From positions 6,297,001 through 6,361,000 of the forward strand of contig NZ_CP118574.1 in assembly GCF_028898845.1 (NCBI RefSeq): a stretch of DNA of 64,000 nt, read 5' to 3'. Below the pieces are notes generated by a model, which saw only the letters and a list, made by a program, of their open reading frames with translations, was not told the origin of the DNA and made no database searches. How positions within the stretch are numbered: the stretch's first letter is position 1; every line of letters starts with the position of its first letter. The translations under genes were made by a program, and so were the position numbers. This DNA comes from Streptomyces sp. WZ-12. GTDB lineage: Bacteria; Actinomycetota; Actinomycetes; Streptomycetales; Streptomycetaceae. This document shows positions 52,023 through 60,143 of the stretch, in pieces.

Positions 52023-53933
52023 ATGCCCATGGACGAACGCACCCGGGCCGAGGTCGAACGCGCCGAGGCGGCCCTCGTCGAGCACTACCCGCACCTGGTC
52101 CGCCTCGCCTACCTCGTCCTGCCCCCGTCGATGGGCCGCCACCGCAAGGTCCTCACCGCGCACGGACTGGTGCAGCGGGCGCTGCCGTGGCGGGTGCCGC
52201 GCCGGCGGGCCGGGGCGCTGCCGGCCCAGCGCGGTCCGCAGGCCGCCGGCTCCGGCTACGAGCTGGTGCGGCAGCGGACCCTGGAGCTGGCGCTCGCCTA
52301 CGAGCAGCGGCAGCGGCCCGCGGTGCTGCTGCCGACGGTGCCGTTCGTGTGGGGGCTGCGGCTCTTCCCACGGGCCGGCGGCGCCGACGAACTCGCCCTG
52401 GACCAGGCGCTGTCGGCCGCCCCCGCCGCCGTGAGGGCCGCGATGGGGCTGTGGTACCTGGAGGGGCTGGAGGCGGACGCGGCGCGCGCCGTGCTGGCGC
52501 GGGCGGGGGTGCCGGACCCGGACGCGGCGCTGCGGGCGGCCGGTCAACTGGACCGGCGGACCGGGGCCGGCGCCGCCGCGCTGCTGAACTCGGCGGAGTT
52601 CGACCCCTGCACGGTGCAGGCCCGCCCGACGGACCTGCTGCGTCGCCGGCAACGGGTGCGGGCGACGGCCGCGTTGGCGGCGGTGCTGGCGGCCGGGGTG
52701 GTCGCGCTGGCGCTGCCCGACGGCCGGCCCGCGCCCGGGCCCGTATCCACCGCGGCCCAACAGGCCCTGGACCCCGGGCGCCTGCTGCGGGCGCCCAACG
52801 AGCAGTGGGCGCGCACCTCCCGGGTGGACTTCACCGCCTGGCCGCCGCGCGGCCGCGAGGCCGGCGACCGGCAGTTGCTGGCCCGGGCGTTGCGGGTCTG
52901 GGCCGCGCCGCCGCCCGGCACCCGGATCGTCGCGGCCGCGGACACCGCCACCCGGCCGCCGGCCGCCCCGCCCCGGCTGCTGTACGCCGGCCTGATCGAC
53001 AACGTCATGGTGGTGGTCTTCCACGACGGCGAGCGGCTGGTGCGCTACGCCGAACCGGCCGGCGCCACGCCCACCCTGCACTTCGCCCGGGTCGACGGCG
53101 CCGACCTCGCCTCCGCCGGCGGCCTGGTGATCGGCCGCGGCAACGGCTGGCTGCGGTACCTCATCGCGCCCTGGGTCGCCGACGTCGCCACCCGGGACCT
53201 GCTCGCCCCCGACGCACCGTCGCGCGGGCTGCACCTGGCCCCGGACGGCGTCACCGACCGGATTCCGCTGCCGCCCGCGGACGGCGCCGCCTGCGGGCAC
53301 TGGCCGGTGGCCGCGTTCCGCTCCTCGCCGCGGCTCGACGACCGCCGCTCCTTCCTGGTGACCGACCTCGGCGACCTGGCGCCGGTGCGCCTGACGTACC
53401 TGGGGCCGCCGGCGGCCGGTGGCCCGGGCGGCCCGGGGGAGGCCACCGGGGGCCCCGCGCTGCGCAGTTGGGCCCGCACCGCGTGCACCCTGCGGTCGCT
53501 GCGCGGCACCGGCGTACGGACCGTCAACAACTGGGCCTACGCGCAGCAGGACCTCCCCGAGGGCGGCGGCACCGCGAGCTGGGTGTGCAACCGCGCCGAC
53601 ACCTGGCGCGGTCCCGGCCGGGTCATGCTCCAGTTCCAGCCACCCGCCGCCGGGCCGGCCGACCCGGGGCGGATCGTCGGGCGGGAGGCCGACACGGCGG
53701 TGTGCAGCCCGTTCGGCCAGGATGTGCTCGGCGACGTCCACTGGCGGGCGAAGTCCGGGAAGTGGTACCTGCTCGCGGCGGGCAGCAGCGACGTGGCCGG
53801 GATCGACGTGGCCGGCGGGGTGCGGGCCACGGCCGACGCGACGGCGCTGGCGGCCCCGGCCGCGTCGAACGCCCCGGCGCGGGTCACCGGGCGGCTGCGG
53901 GACGGCCGACCGCTGCGGGCGCTGCGGCCGTAG
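52023..53933 (+). CDS. Membrane-anchored sigma-like protein with large extracytoplasmic domain (paralogue 2)
   Basis: The 636-residue protein starts at ATG 52023. It has the same architecture as 6553-8553: a region-2-like start (EAALVEHYPHLVRLAYLVLP, about 15-34), WGLRLFPRAGGADELALDQA, and a region-4-like segment at about 125-170. One membrane helix lies at about 214-232 (ATAALAAVLAAGVVALAL), followed by a 400-residue outer domain. That domain shares VVFHDGERLVRYAEP, AQQDLPEGGGTASWVCNRAD and WYLLAAGSS blocks with the other copy. The two genes are 43 kb apart, in opposite directions. Function is unknown. Confidence 0.8.
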   Translation: MPMDERTRAEVERAEAALVEHYPHLVRLAYLVLPPSMGRHRKVLTAHGLVQRALPWRVPRRRAGALPAQRGPQAAGSGYELVRQRTLELALAYEQRQRPAVLLPTVPFVWGLRLFPRAGGADELALDQALSAAPAAVRAAMGLWYLEGLEADAARAVLARAGVPDPDAALRAAGQLDRRTGAGAAALLNSAEFDPCTVQARPTDLLRRRQRVRATAALAAVLAAGVVALALPDGRPAPGPVSTAAQQALDPGRLLRAPNEQWARTSRVDFTAWPPRGREAGDRQLLARALRVWAAPPPGTRIVAAADTATRPPAAPPRLLYAGLIDNVMVVVFHDGERLVRYAEPAGATPTLHFARVDGADLASAGGLVIGRGNGWLRYLIAPWVADVATRDLLAPDAPSRGLHLAPDGVTDRIPLPPADGAACGHWPVAAFRSSPRLDDRRSFLVTDLGDLAPVRLTYLGPPAAGGPGGPGEATGGPALRSWARTACTLRSLRGTGVRTVNNWAYAQQDLPEGGGTASWVCNRADTWRGPGRVMLQFQPPAAGPADPGRIVGREADTAVCSPFGQDVLGDVHWRAKSGKWYLLAAGSSDVAGIDVAGGVRATADATALAAPAASNAPARVTGRLRDGRPLRALRP

Positions 53934-53975
53934 CGGCCCGGGGCGCGCGCCGGGCCCGCCGGATTCCCACCGCCC

Positions 53976-54008
53976 AGCCAATCCCGACAGGAGGTGTCGG
54001 GATTGGCT
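53976..54008. promoter_or_regulatory. 14-bp perfect inverted repeat with GGAGG loop, candidate operator
   Basis: AGCCAATCCCGACA and its exact complement flank GGAGG, 52 bases before the SDR start codon. The neighbouring WYL regulator is the obvious candidate to bind it. It could also form an RNA hairpin, with a Shine-Dalgarno-like loop, after the sigma-like gene. Confidence 0.5.
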
Positions 54009-54059
54009 GTCAGCGTTGCCGCGTACGAGCGCACGGCAGGCAACAGCGAGGAGCGACAC

Positions 54060-55022
54060 GTGACGACGCAGGACAAGACGGCGGGGCAGGCACCGGGCGG
54101 GCGGCAGCCCGACGGCGAGTTGACCGGGCGGGTGGCGCTGGTCGCCGGGGCGACCCGGGGCGCGGGGCGGGCGATGGCCGTCGAACTGGGCCGCGGCGGC
54201 GCGCTGGTGTACGTCACCGGGCGCACCACCCGGGAGTCGGTCAGCGAGGTCGGCCGGCCCACGGAGACCATCGAGGAGACCGCGGAGCGGGTGACCGCGG
54301 CCGGGGGCACCGGTATCGCGGTGCCCACCGACCACCTGGAGCCGGATCAGGTCAGGGCGCTGGTCGAGCGCATCGACCGCGAACAGGGCCGGCTGGACGT
54401 GTTGGTGAACAGCGTCTGGGGCGGCGACCGGCTGATCCAGTTCGACACCAAGGTGTGGGACCTGGACCTGGCGAACGGGCTGCGGATGTTCCGGCTCGGC
54501 ATCGACACCCACGTCATCACCAGCCACTTCGCGCTGCCGCTGCTGATCCGGCGGCCCGGCGGGCTGGTCATCGAAGTCACCGACGGCACCGTGGAGTTCA
54601 ACCGCACCTACCGCAACAGCCTCTGCTTCGACGTCACCAAGAACGTCCCGCACCGGATCGCCTTCGGGCTCGCCAGCGAGCTCAGGGAGTACGGCGGCAC
54701 GGCGGTCTCGCTCACCCCGGGCTTCCTGCGCTCCGAGGAGATGCTGGACTACTTCGGCGTCACCGAGGCGACCTGGCGCGACGCGATCGCCAAGGAGCCG
54801 CACTTCGCCATCGCCGAGTCGCCGGTGCTCATCGGCCGCGCGGTGCGGGCGCTGGCCGCCGACCCGGACCGGGCCCGTTGGTCCGGACAGTCGCTCTCCA
54901 GCGGCCAGTTGGCGAGGGAGTACGGCGTCACCGACGCCGACGGCTCGCAGCCGGACGCCGACCGCTACTTCGCGGAGGTGGTCATGGGCGGCCGGAACGC
55001 GACCGAGGAGGACTACCGCTAG
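54060..55022 (+). CDS. SDR-family oxidoreductase with altered active site
   Basis: The 320-residue protein starts at GTG 54060 with GAGGAG upstream. The NAD(P) site is VALVAGATRGAGRAMAVELG, near residue 24, and NSVWGGDRL replaces the usual NNAG. In the active-site YxxxK block it reads CFDVTK, so the catalytic Tyr is a Phe. The C-terminal TPGFLRSEEMLDYFGVTEA matches a DHRS1-like SDR group. The 3' end overlaps the convergent WYL regulator by 41 bases. Activity is therefore uncertain. Confidence 0.88.
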   Translation: MTTQDKTAGQAPGGRQPDGELTGRVALVAGATRGAGRAMAVELGRGGALVYVTGRTTRESVSEVGRPTETIEETAERVTAAGGTGIAVPTDHLEPDQVRALVERIDREQGRLDVLVNSVWGGDRLIQFDTKVWDLDLANGLRMFRLGIDTHVITSHFALPLLIRRPGGLVIEVTDGTVEFNRTYRNSLCFDVTKNVPHRIAFGLASELREYGGTAVSLTPGFLRSEEMLDYFGVTEATWRDAIAKEPHFAIAESPVLIGRAVRALAADPDRARWSGQSLSSGQLAREYGVTDADGSQPDADRYFAEVVMGGRNATEEDYR

Positions 55023-56109
55023 GAGCGGCGGCGGGGGAGTCGTCGGCGGGCTCCTGCGCGGGGCCGTAGAGCGCGGCGGCGCGGCGGGCGGCCGCCGCGC
55101 ACCGCTCCCGCAGCCCGGAGGGCGCCAGCACCTCGCCCTCCGGGCCGAGCGAGAGGAACTGGGCGTAGGCGACCTCCTCGGACTCCACGGCGAGGGTGAC
55201 CGTCAGCCGCCCCCGCGCGTCGGGACCGCCGTCGGCCGTCGCCCGCTCGACGGCCGCCCGGGCCGCGGCCGGCTCGGTGACGTACGGCAGTTGCCGCACG
55301 CCGCGGGGGGTGAGCCGGAGCACCACCTCCTCGCGCAGCAGCGAGCGCCGGAACTGCTCGGCCCGCTCGGCCCAGAACGCGGGCAGGTCGAACCCCGGAT
55401 CGCGGACGAAGCGGCCGGAGTCCACCGGGCCGGGGGGCGCCGACGGCCCGCTCGGGCCCGCCGGCAGGAGCGGTTCGGCCGCGGCGAAGCGGTCGAGGCG
55501 GTAGACCCGGAAGTCGGTCCGGGGTGCGCCGTCGGCGCCCGCGGGTGCGGCGCGGGCCGCCAAGTACCAGACGCCGGCCTTGAGTACGAGGCCGTAGGGC
55601 TCCAGCTCGCGGACCACCTCGCGGTCCGCCCGGAGATAGCGGACCGTCAGCCGGCGGTCGTCCCACACCGCGTCGGCGATCACCGGCAGCAGCTCGGGCG
55701 GCTCGGGATCGTGGTACCAGCGCGGCGCGTCCAGATGGAACCGCTGGGCGGCGCCGGACGCGGCGTCCCGCAACTCCGGCAGCAGCGCGGCGGACACCTT
55801 CAGCCGGGCCGCGGAGGCGACGTCGGCCAGCCCCATCTCCCGCAGCGCGCAGGGCACTCCGGACAGGAAGAGCGCCTCCGCCTCGCGCAGGCCGAGGCCG
55901 GTCAGCCGGGTGCGGTACCCGCCTATCAGGCGGTAGCCCCCGGCCCGGCCGCGGTCCGCGTAGACGGGAACCCCGGCCTCCGAGAGCGAGAGCACGTCCC
56001 GGGCGACCGTGCGCTCCGAGACCTCCAGCTCCCGCGCCAACTCGCCGGCCGTCATCGACGGTCGGGACTGGAGCAGCAACACCATTTTGATCAGCCGCGC
56101 GGCACGCAT
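54982..56109 (-). CDS. WYL-domain transcriptional regulator (YafY/DeoR type)
   Basis: The 375-residue protein starts at ATG 56109. The N-terminal winged helix (RLIKMVLLLQSRPSMTAGEL, EVSERTVARDVLSLSEAGVP) is followed by a WYL domain at about residues 140-210 (RLTVRYLRADREVVRELEPY, VWYLAARA) and a C-terminal WCX-like part (LRLTPRGVRQLPYV). WYL domains sense nucleic acids or small ligands. The convergent overlap with the SDR gene and the inverted repeat before that gene suggest local control. Confidence 0.9.
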   Translation of the reverse strand: MRAARLIKMVLLLQSRPSMTAGELARELEVSERTVARDVLSLSEAGVPVYADRGRAGGYRLIGGYRTRLTGLGLREAEALFLSGVPCALREMGLADVASAARLKVSAALLPELRDAASGAAQRFHLDAPRWYHDPEPPELLPVIADAVWDDRRLTVRYLRADREVVRELEPYGLVLKAGVWYLAARAAPAGADGAPRTDFRVYRLDRFAAAEPLLPAGPSGPSAPPGPVDSGRFVRDPGFDLPAFWAERAEQFRRSLLREEVVLRLTPRGVRQLPYVTEPAAARAAVERATADGGPDARGRLTVTLAVESEEVAYAQFLSLGPEGEVLAPSGLRERCAAAARRAAALYGPAQEPADDSPAAAPSGSPPRSRSGRP

Positions 56110-56273
56110 GCATCCATCATGCGCGGCACCACTGACAACCCCCGCTGACCTGGGACGGGAAGCGGGTGGGAAGAAGAATCCCGTACGGAGACCCCGGGCG
56201 CGGTGGGTGGTCTCCGCACGGGAGCGGATGGGCGGGCGGCGCCCGGTGTCGGCCGGGACCGCCCGCGTCAGGG

Positions 56274-56322
56274 GCCCTCGCCGCGCGCGGCGGCTCCGGA
56301 GGAGCGGCCACGCGCAGCGAGG
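56274..56322 (-). terminator. Terminator of aceE
   Basis: An imperfect long stem with arms around CCCTCGCCGCGCGCGGC and GCCACGCGCAGCGAGGG begins about ten bases beyond the aceE stop. Confidence 0.6.
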
Positions 56323-56331
56323 GACCGGCCC

Positions 56332-59007
56332 TCAGAGCCCGTAGCGCTCGCGGGCCTCCTTGACCTTCTCCGGCTTGACGTCCCCGCGCCGGGCGAGGGC
56401 CGCCAGCGCCTGGACGACCACCGACTGCGGGTCGACGCCGAAGTGACGGCGGGCCGCCTCCCGGGTGTCGGACAGGCCGAAGCCGTCCGTCCCGATGGAG
56501 ACCCAGTCCTGCTCGACCCACGGGGCGATCTGGTCCGGGACCGCCCGCATCCAGTCGCTCACCGCGACGACGGGGCCGGGCGCACCGGCCAGCGCACGGG
56601 TCACGTACGGGACCCGGTCCTCGCCCTCCAGGCGGGCCGCGTCGCACTCCAGGGCGTCCCGACGGAGCTCCGTCCAGGACGGCGCGGACCACACGTCGGC
56701 GGCCACGCCCCAGTCGGCGGCGAGCAGTTGCTGCGCCTCCAGGGCCCAGTGGATCGCGGTGCCGGAGGCCAGCAGCTGGAGCCGGGGCGTCTCGGCGCCC
56801 TCGACGGCGGTGGCCTCCTGGAAGCGGTAGAGGCCCTTGAGGATGCCCTCCTCGACGCCCTCCGGCATCGCCGGCTGCACCTTGGTCTCGTTGTAGACCG
56901 TCAGGTAGTAGAAGACGTCCTCGGCGTCCGGACCGTACATCCGGCGCAGGCCCTCCTTGACGATCACCGCGACCTCGTAGGCGAACGCCGGGTCGTAGGA
57001 GAGCGCCGCCGGGTTGGTGGAGGCGATCAGGTGCGAGTGGCCGTCGGCGTGCTGGAGGCCCTCGCCGGTCATCGTCGTCCGGCCCGCGGTGGCGCCGATC
57101 ACGAAACCGCGGCCCAACTGGTCGGCGAGCGCCCAGAACTGGTCGGCGGTCCGCTGCCAGCCGAACATCGAGTAGAAGATGTAGAACGGGATCATCGGCT
57201 CGCCGTGCGTCGCGTACGACGTGGCGGCGGCGGTGAAGTCGGCGAGCGAACCGGCCTCGGTGATCCCCTCGTTGAGGATCTGGCCGTCCTTGGCCTCCTT
57301 GTACCAGAGCAACTGGTCCCGGTCGACCGGGTCGTACGTCGCGCCCTTGGGGGAGTACAGGCCGGCGGTCGGGAAGAGCGACTCCATGCCGAAGGTACGG
57401 GCCTCGTCGGGGACGATCGGGACCCAGCGCCTGCCGGTCTCCTTGTCCCGCATCAGGTCCTTGACCAGCCGGACGAACGCCATGGTGGTGGCGATCTCCT
57501 GGCTGCCCGAGCCCTTCTTCAGCGCGTCGAACGCCTTGTCCGCGGGGAGCGGCAGCGGCTTGGCCACGACCTTGCGGGCCGGCGCCGGGCCGCCGAGGGC
57601 GGTGCGGCGGGCGCGCAGGTACCGCATCTCGGGGGAGTCCTCGGCCGGGCGCCAGTACGGCACCAGGTCGCCCTCCAACGCGCTGTCCGGGATGGGGAGT
57701 TCGAGCAGGTCCCGCATGGTGCGGAACTCCGCCATCGTCAGCTTCTTCATCTGGTGGTTGGCGTTGCGGGACTCGAAGCCCGCGCCGAGGGTGTAGCCCT
57801 TGACGGTCTGCGCCAGGACGACCGTCGGCGCGCCCTTGTGCTCAACGGCGGCCTTGTAGGCGGCGTACACCTTGCGCGGCTCGTGGCCGGCGCGGGAGGT
57901 CTGGAACAGCTCCAGCAGCTTGGCGTCGGAGAACTTCGCGCCGATCGCCTTGAGGGCGTCGCTGGCACCGAAGAAGTGCTCGCGCAGGTAGGCGGCGTCC
58001 CGGGTGGCGTAGGTCTGGAACTGTGCGTCCGGGGTCTCGCGCAGCCGCTGGAGCACCAGGCCGTCGGCGTCGAGCGCGAAGACCTCGTCCCACGCCTCGC
58101 CCCACAGGGCCTTGACGACGTTCCAGCCGGCGGCGCGGAACTGGGCCTCCAGCTCCTGCACGATCTTGAAGTTGGGGCGGACCGGGCCGTCCAGGCGCTG
58201 CAGGTTGCAGTTGATGACGAAGGTCAGGTTGTCCAGGCCCTCGCGGCCGGCGAGCGCCAGTGCGGCGGTCGACTCCGGCTCGTCCATCTCGCCGTCACCG
58301 AGGAACGCCCACACGTGCGAGTTGGCGGTGTCCTTGATGCCGCGGTGCTCCAGGTAGCGGTTGAAGCGCGCCTGGTAGATCGCGGAGAGCGGGCCGAGGC
58401 CCATGGAGACGGTGGGGAACTCCCACAGCCAGGGCAGCCGCCGCGGGTGCGGGTACGAGGGCAGGCCCTCGCCGCCGGCCTCCTGGCGGAAGTGGTCGAG
58501 CTGCTCCTCGTCCAGCCGGCCTTCGAGGAAGGCGCGGGCGTAGATGCCGGGGGAGGCGTGGCCCTGGATGTAGAGCTGGTCGCCGGACCCGTCGGTCTCC
58601 TTGCCGCGGAAGAAGTGCTGGAAGCCGGTCTCGTACAGCCAGGCCGCCGACGCGAAGGTCGCGATGTGGCCGCCCAGGCCCAGCTTGGAGCCGCGGGTGA
58701 CCATCGCCGCCGCGTTCCAGCGGTTCCAGGCGGTGATGCGGGCCTCCATGGCCTCGTCACCGGGGAACTCCGGCTGCGCGGAGGTCGGGATGGTGTTGAC
58801 GTAGTCCGACTCCAGCAGGGACGGCAGCTCGCCGCCCTCGGTGCGCGCGGTGTGCTCCAGCGCCCGGCGCATCAGGTACGCGGCGCGATGCGGGCCCGCT
58901 GCCTTGGTGACGGCGTCCAGCGACTCGCGCCACTCGGCCGTCTCCTCGGGATCGCGGTCCGGGAGTTGGTCGAGCTGGCTGTACGGCAGGCGCACGGGAT
59001 CGGGCAT
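56332..59007 (-). CDS. aceE: Pyruvate dehydrogenase E1 component, homodimeric type
   Basis: The 891-residue enzyme decarboxylates pyruvate with thiamine diphosphate and passes the acetyl group to lipoylated E2. TPP-binding motif: [15 protein letters not shown] followed by [16 protein letters not shown]. Other family blocks are [25 protein letters not shown]-like [40 protein letters not shown], and the C-terminal [20 protein letters not shown]. It is full length and lacks only the N-terminal variation. A 17-base palindrome lies about 90 bases upstream, and a GntR regulator gene lies beyond it on the same strand. Confidence 0.97.
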   Translation of the reverse strand: MPDPVRLPYSQLDQLPDRDPEETAEWRESLDAVTKAAGPHRAAYLMRRALEHTARTEGGELPSLLESDYVNTIPTSAQPEFPGDEAMEARITAWNRWNAAAMVTRGSKLGLGGHIATFASAAWLYETGFQHFFRGKETDGSGDQLYIQGHASPGIYARAFLEGRLDEEQLDHFRQEAGGEGLPSYPHPRRLPWLWEFPTVSMGLGPLSAIYQARFNRYLEHRGIKDTANSHVWAFLGDGEMDEPESTAALALAGREGLDNLTFVINCNLQRLDGPVRPNFKIVQELEAQFRAAGWNVVKALWGEAWDEVFALDADGLVLQRLRETPDAQFQTYATRDAAYLREHFFGASDALKAIGAKFSDAKLLELFQTSRAGHEPRKVYAAYKAAVEHKGAPTVVLAQTVKGYTLGAGFESRNANHQMKKLTMAEFRTMRDLLELPIPDSALEGDLVPYWRPAEDSPEMRYLRARRTALGGPAPARKVVAKPLPLPADKAFDALKKGSGSQEIATTMAFVRLVKDLMRDKETGRRWVPIVPDEARTFGMESLFPTAGLYSPKGATYDPVDRDQLLWYKEAKDGQILNEGITEAGSLADFTAAATSYATHGEPMIPFYIFYSMFGWQRTADQFWALADQLGRGFVIGATAGRTTMTGEGLQHADGHSHLIASTNPAALSYDPAFAYEVAVIVKEGLRRMYGPDAEDVFYYLTVYNETKVQPAMPEGVEEGILKGLYRFQEATAVEGAETPRLQLLASGTAIHWALEAQQLLAADWGVAADVWSAPSWTELRRDALECDAARLEGEDRVPYVTRALAGAPGPVVAVSDWMRAVPDQIAPWVEQDWVSIGTDGFGLSDTREAARRHFGVDPQSVVVQALAALARRGDVKPEKVKEARERYGL

Positions 59008-59323
59008 GGGTGGCCCCTTTCCGGACGGGTGGGAATGCGAGTTCGGCAGGCATTCGGCAGGCAGGGGTGTCGCGCCCCAGCCATCGACGATAACTCCGTG
59101 ATCGATGATCGATCAATGTGGATCGAGAGAAAAACCGCAGGTCGGCACGGGGTGTCGCAATTCGGGGCACTCCGTGCCAGCTCCGGAGTCCGCCTCCGTT
59201 ACGCCCCGGAGCGTCACCGGCACACCCCGGAGCCGGCGGCCCGCCGCCTGTCGCCCGGACACGACGAGGCGGCCCCGCCACACGCTCGCGGGACCGCCGG
59301 GCTCGCCGTCTTGCCCGGCGCCC
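59008..59323. promoter_or_regulatory. aceE upstream region
   Basis: These 316 bases lie between the GntR gene end and the aceE start. They contain the palindrome at 59099-59115 and an A/T-rich stretch at 59090-59145 that is likely to hold the promoter. No gene was seen. Confidence 0.5.
59099..59115. promoter_or_regulatory. Perfect palindrome, likely operator of the GntR regulator at aceE
   Basis: TGATCGATGATCGATCA consists of two 8-base arms around a central G. It lies 92-108 bases before the aceE start and next to the gene of a GntR/FCD-type regulator. Confidence 0.6.
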
Positions 59324-59947
59324 TCAGACCCTCGGCGCGCAGCTCAGCACGTGCGCCTTCAGCAGCGCCCCGATCCGCGGGTCGCGCCGCCGGAAGGCGT
59401 CCACCAACTCCTGGTGGTCCTGGGCGTGCGAGCGCGGCTCAGGGCTGAACCAGCGGATCGACAGCGTCGTCCACACCTCCACGCCCAACGACTCCCAGGT
59501 GTGCAGCAGCACCGCGTTCCCGGCCGCCCGCACGATCTCCCGGTGGAAGGCCACGGTGTGCCGCACCTGCGCCTCGCCGTCGCCGGCCGCGTCCGCCTCC
59601 CGCAGCGCCGCCACCTCGCGCTCCAGCGCCGCGGTGTCCTCCGCGAGCCGGCCGGCCGCCAACTCCGCGGCCACCTGCTCCAGTCCGGCCCGGACCGGGT
59701 AGCTCTCCTTGAGGTCGTCCGCGGTGAGATTGCGGACCCGGACGCCCTTGTTCGGCGCCGACTCGATCAGTTGGAGCGACTCCAGCTCCCGCAGCGCCTC
59801 CCGGACCGGCGTCTGACTGACCTCCAGCTCCACCGCGATCCGCCGCTCGACGATCCGCTCGCCCGGCTGCCAGCGACCGCTGACGATCCCCTCCAGGATG
59901 TGCTCGCGGATCTGCTCGCGCAGCGAGTGGACGACGGGCGGGGTCAT
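59324..59947 (-). CDS. GntR-family (FCD) regulator, probable pyruvate dehydrogenase regulator
   Basis: The 207-residue protein has an N-terminal winged helix (HSLREQIREHILEGIVSGRW, VSQTPVREALRELESLQLIE). The FCD effector domain (SYPVRAGLEQVAAELAAGRL, RHTVAFHREIVRAAGN, HAQDHQELVDAFRRRD) has the His/Asp residues usual for metal-dependent ligand binding. It lies between the E2 and aceE genes, all on the minus strand. Control of aceE by pyruvate or a related acid is likely by context but not shown by sequence. Confidence 0.9.
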   Translation of the reverse strand: MTPPVVHSLREQIREHILEGIVSGRWQPGERIVERRIAVELEVSQTPVREALRELESLQLIESAPNKGVRVRNLTADDLKESYPVRAGLEQVAAELAAGRLAEDTAALEREVAALREADAAGDGEAQVRHTVAFHREIVRAAGNAVLLHTWESLGVEVWTTLSIRWFSPEPRSHAQDHQELVDAFRRRDPRIGALLKAHVLSCAPRV

Positions 59948-60019
59948 GACGTGCTCCTTCAGAGCGGGTGGGGCCGCGAGGCGTGCGTGGCCATTATCGC
60001 CGCCGGCGGACGCGCAAAA

Positions 60020-60059
60020 GGGCCGGCCCCGACTCGTCGTGCCGAGTCGGGGCCGGCCC
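60020..60059 (-). terminator. Rho-independent-type terminator of the lpd-E2 operon
   Basis: A 17-bp perfect stem (GGGCCGGCCCCGACTCG and complement) with a six-base loop is followed by TTTT on the minus strand. It lies 85 bases beyond the E2 stop. Confidence 0.85.
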
Positions 60060-60143
60060 CTTGCTCAACTACCGCTTCCCCAGGGGGAGTCGGCGGTCGG
60101 TTGCGATCCTCGCTCGCCGCGCGAGCGCGGGCTGTTCAGACGT

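Noticed and set aside
51875..54803. Long minus-strand frame opposite the sigma-like paralogue and SDR gene
   Set aside because: Only its last 172 codons (DUF4240) are real; the remainder is antisense to well-supported genes.
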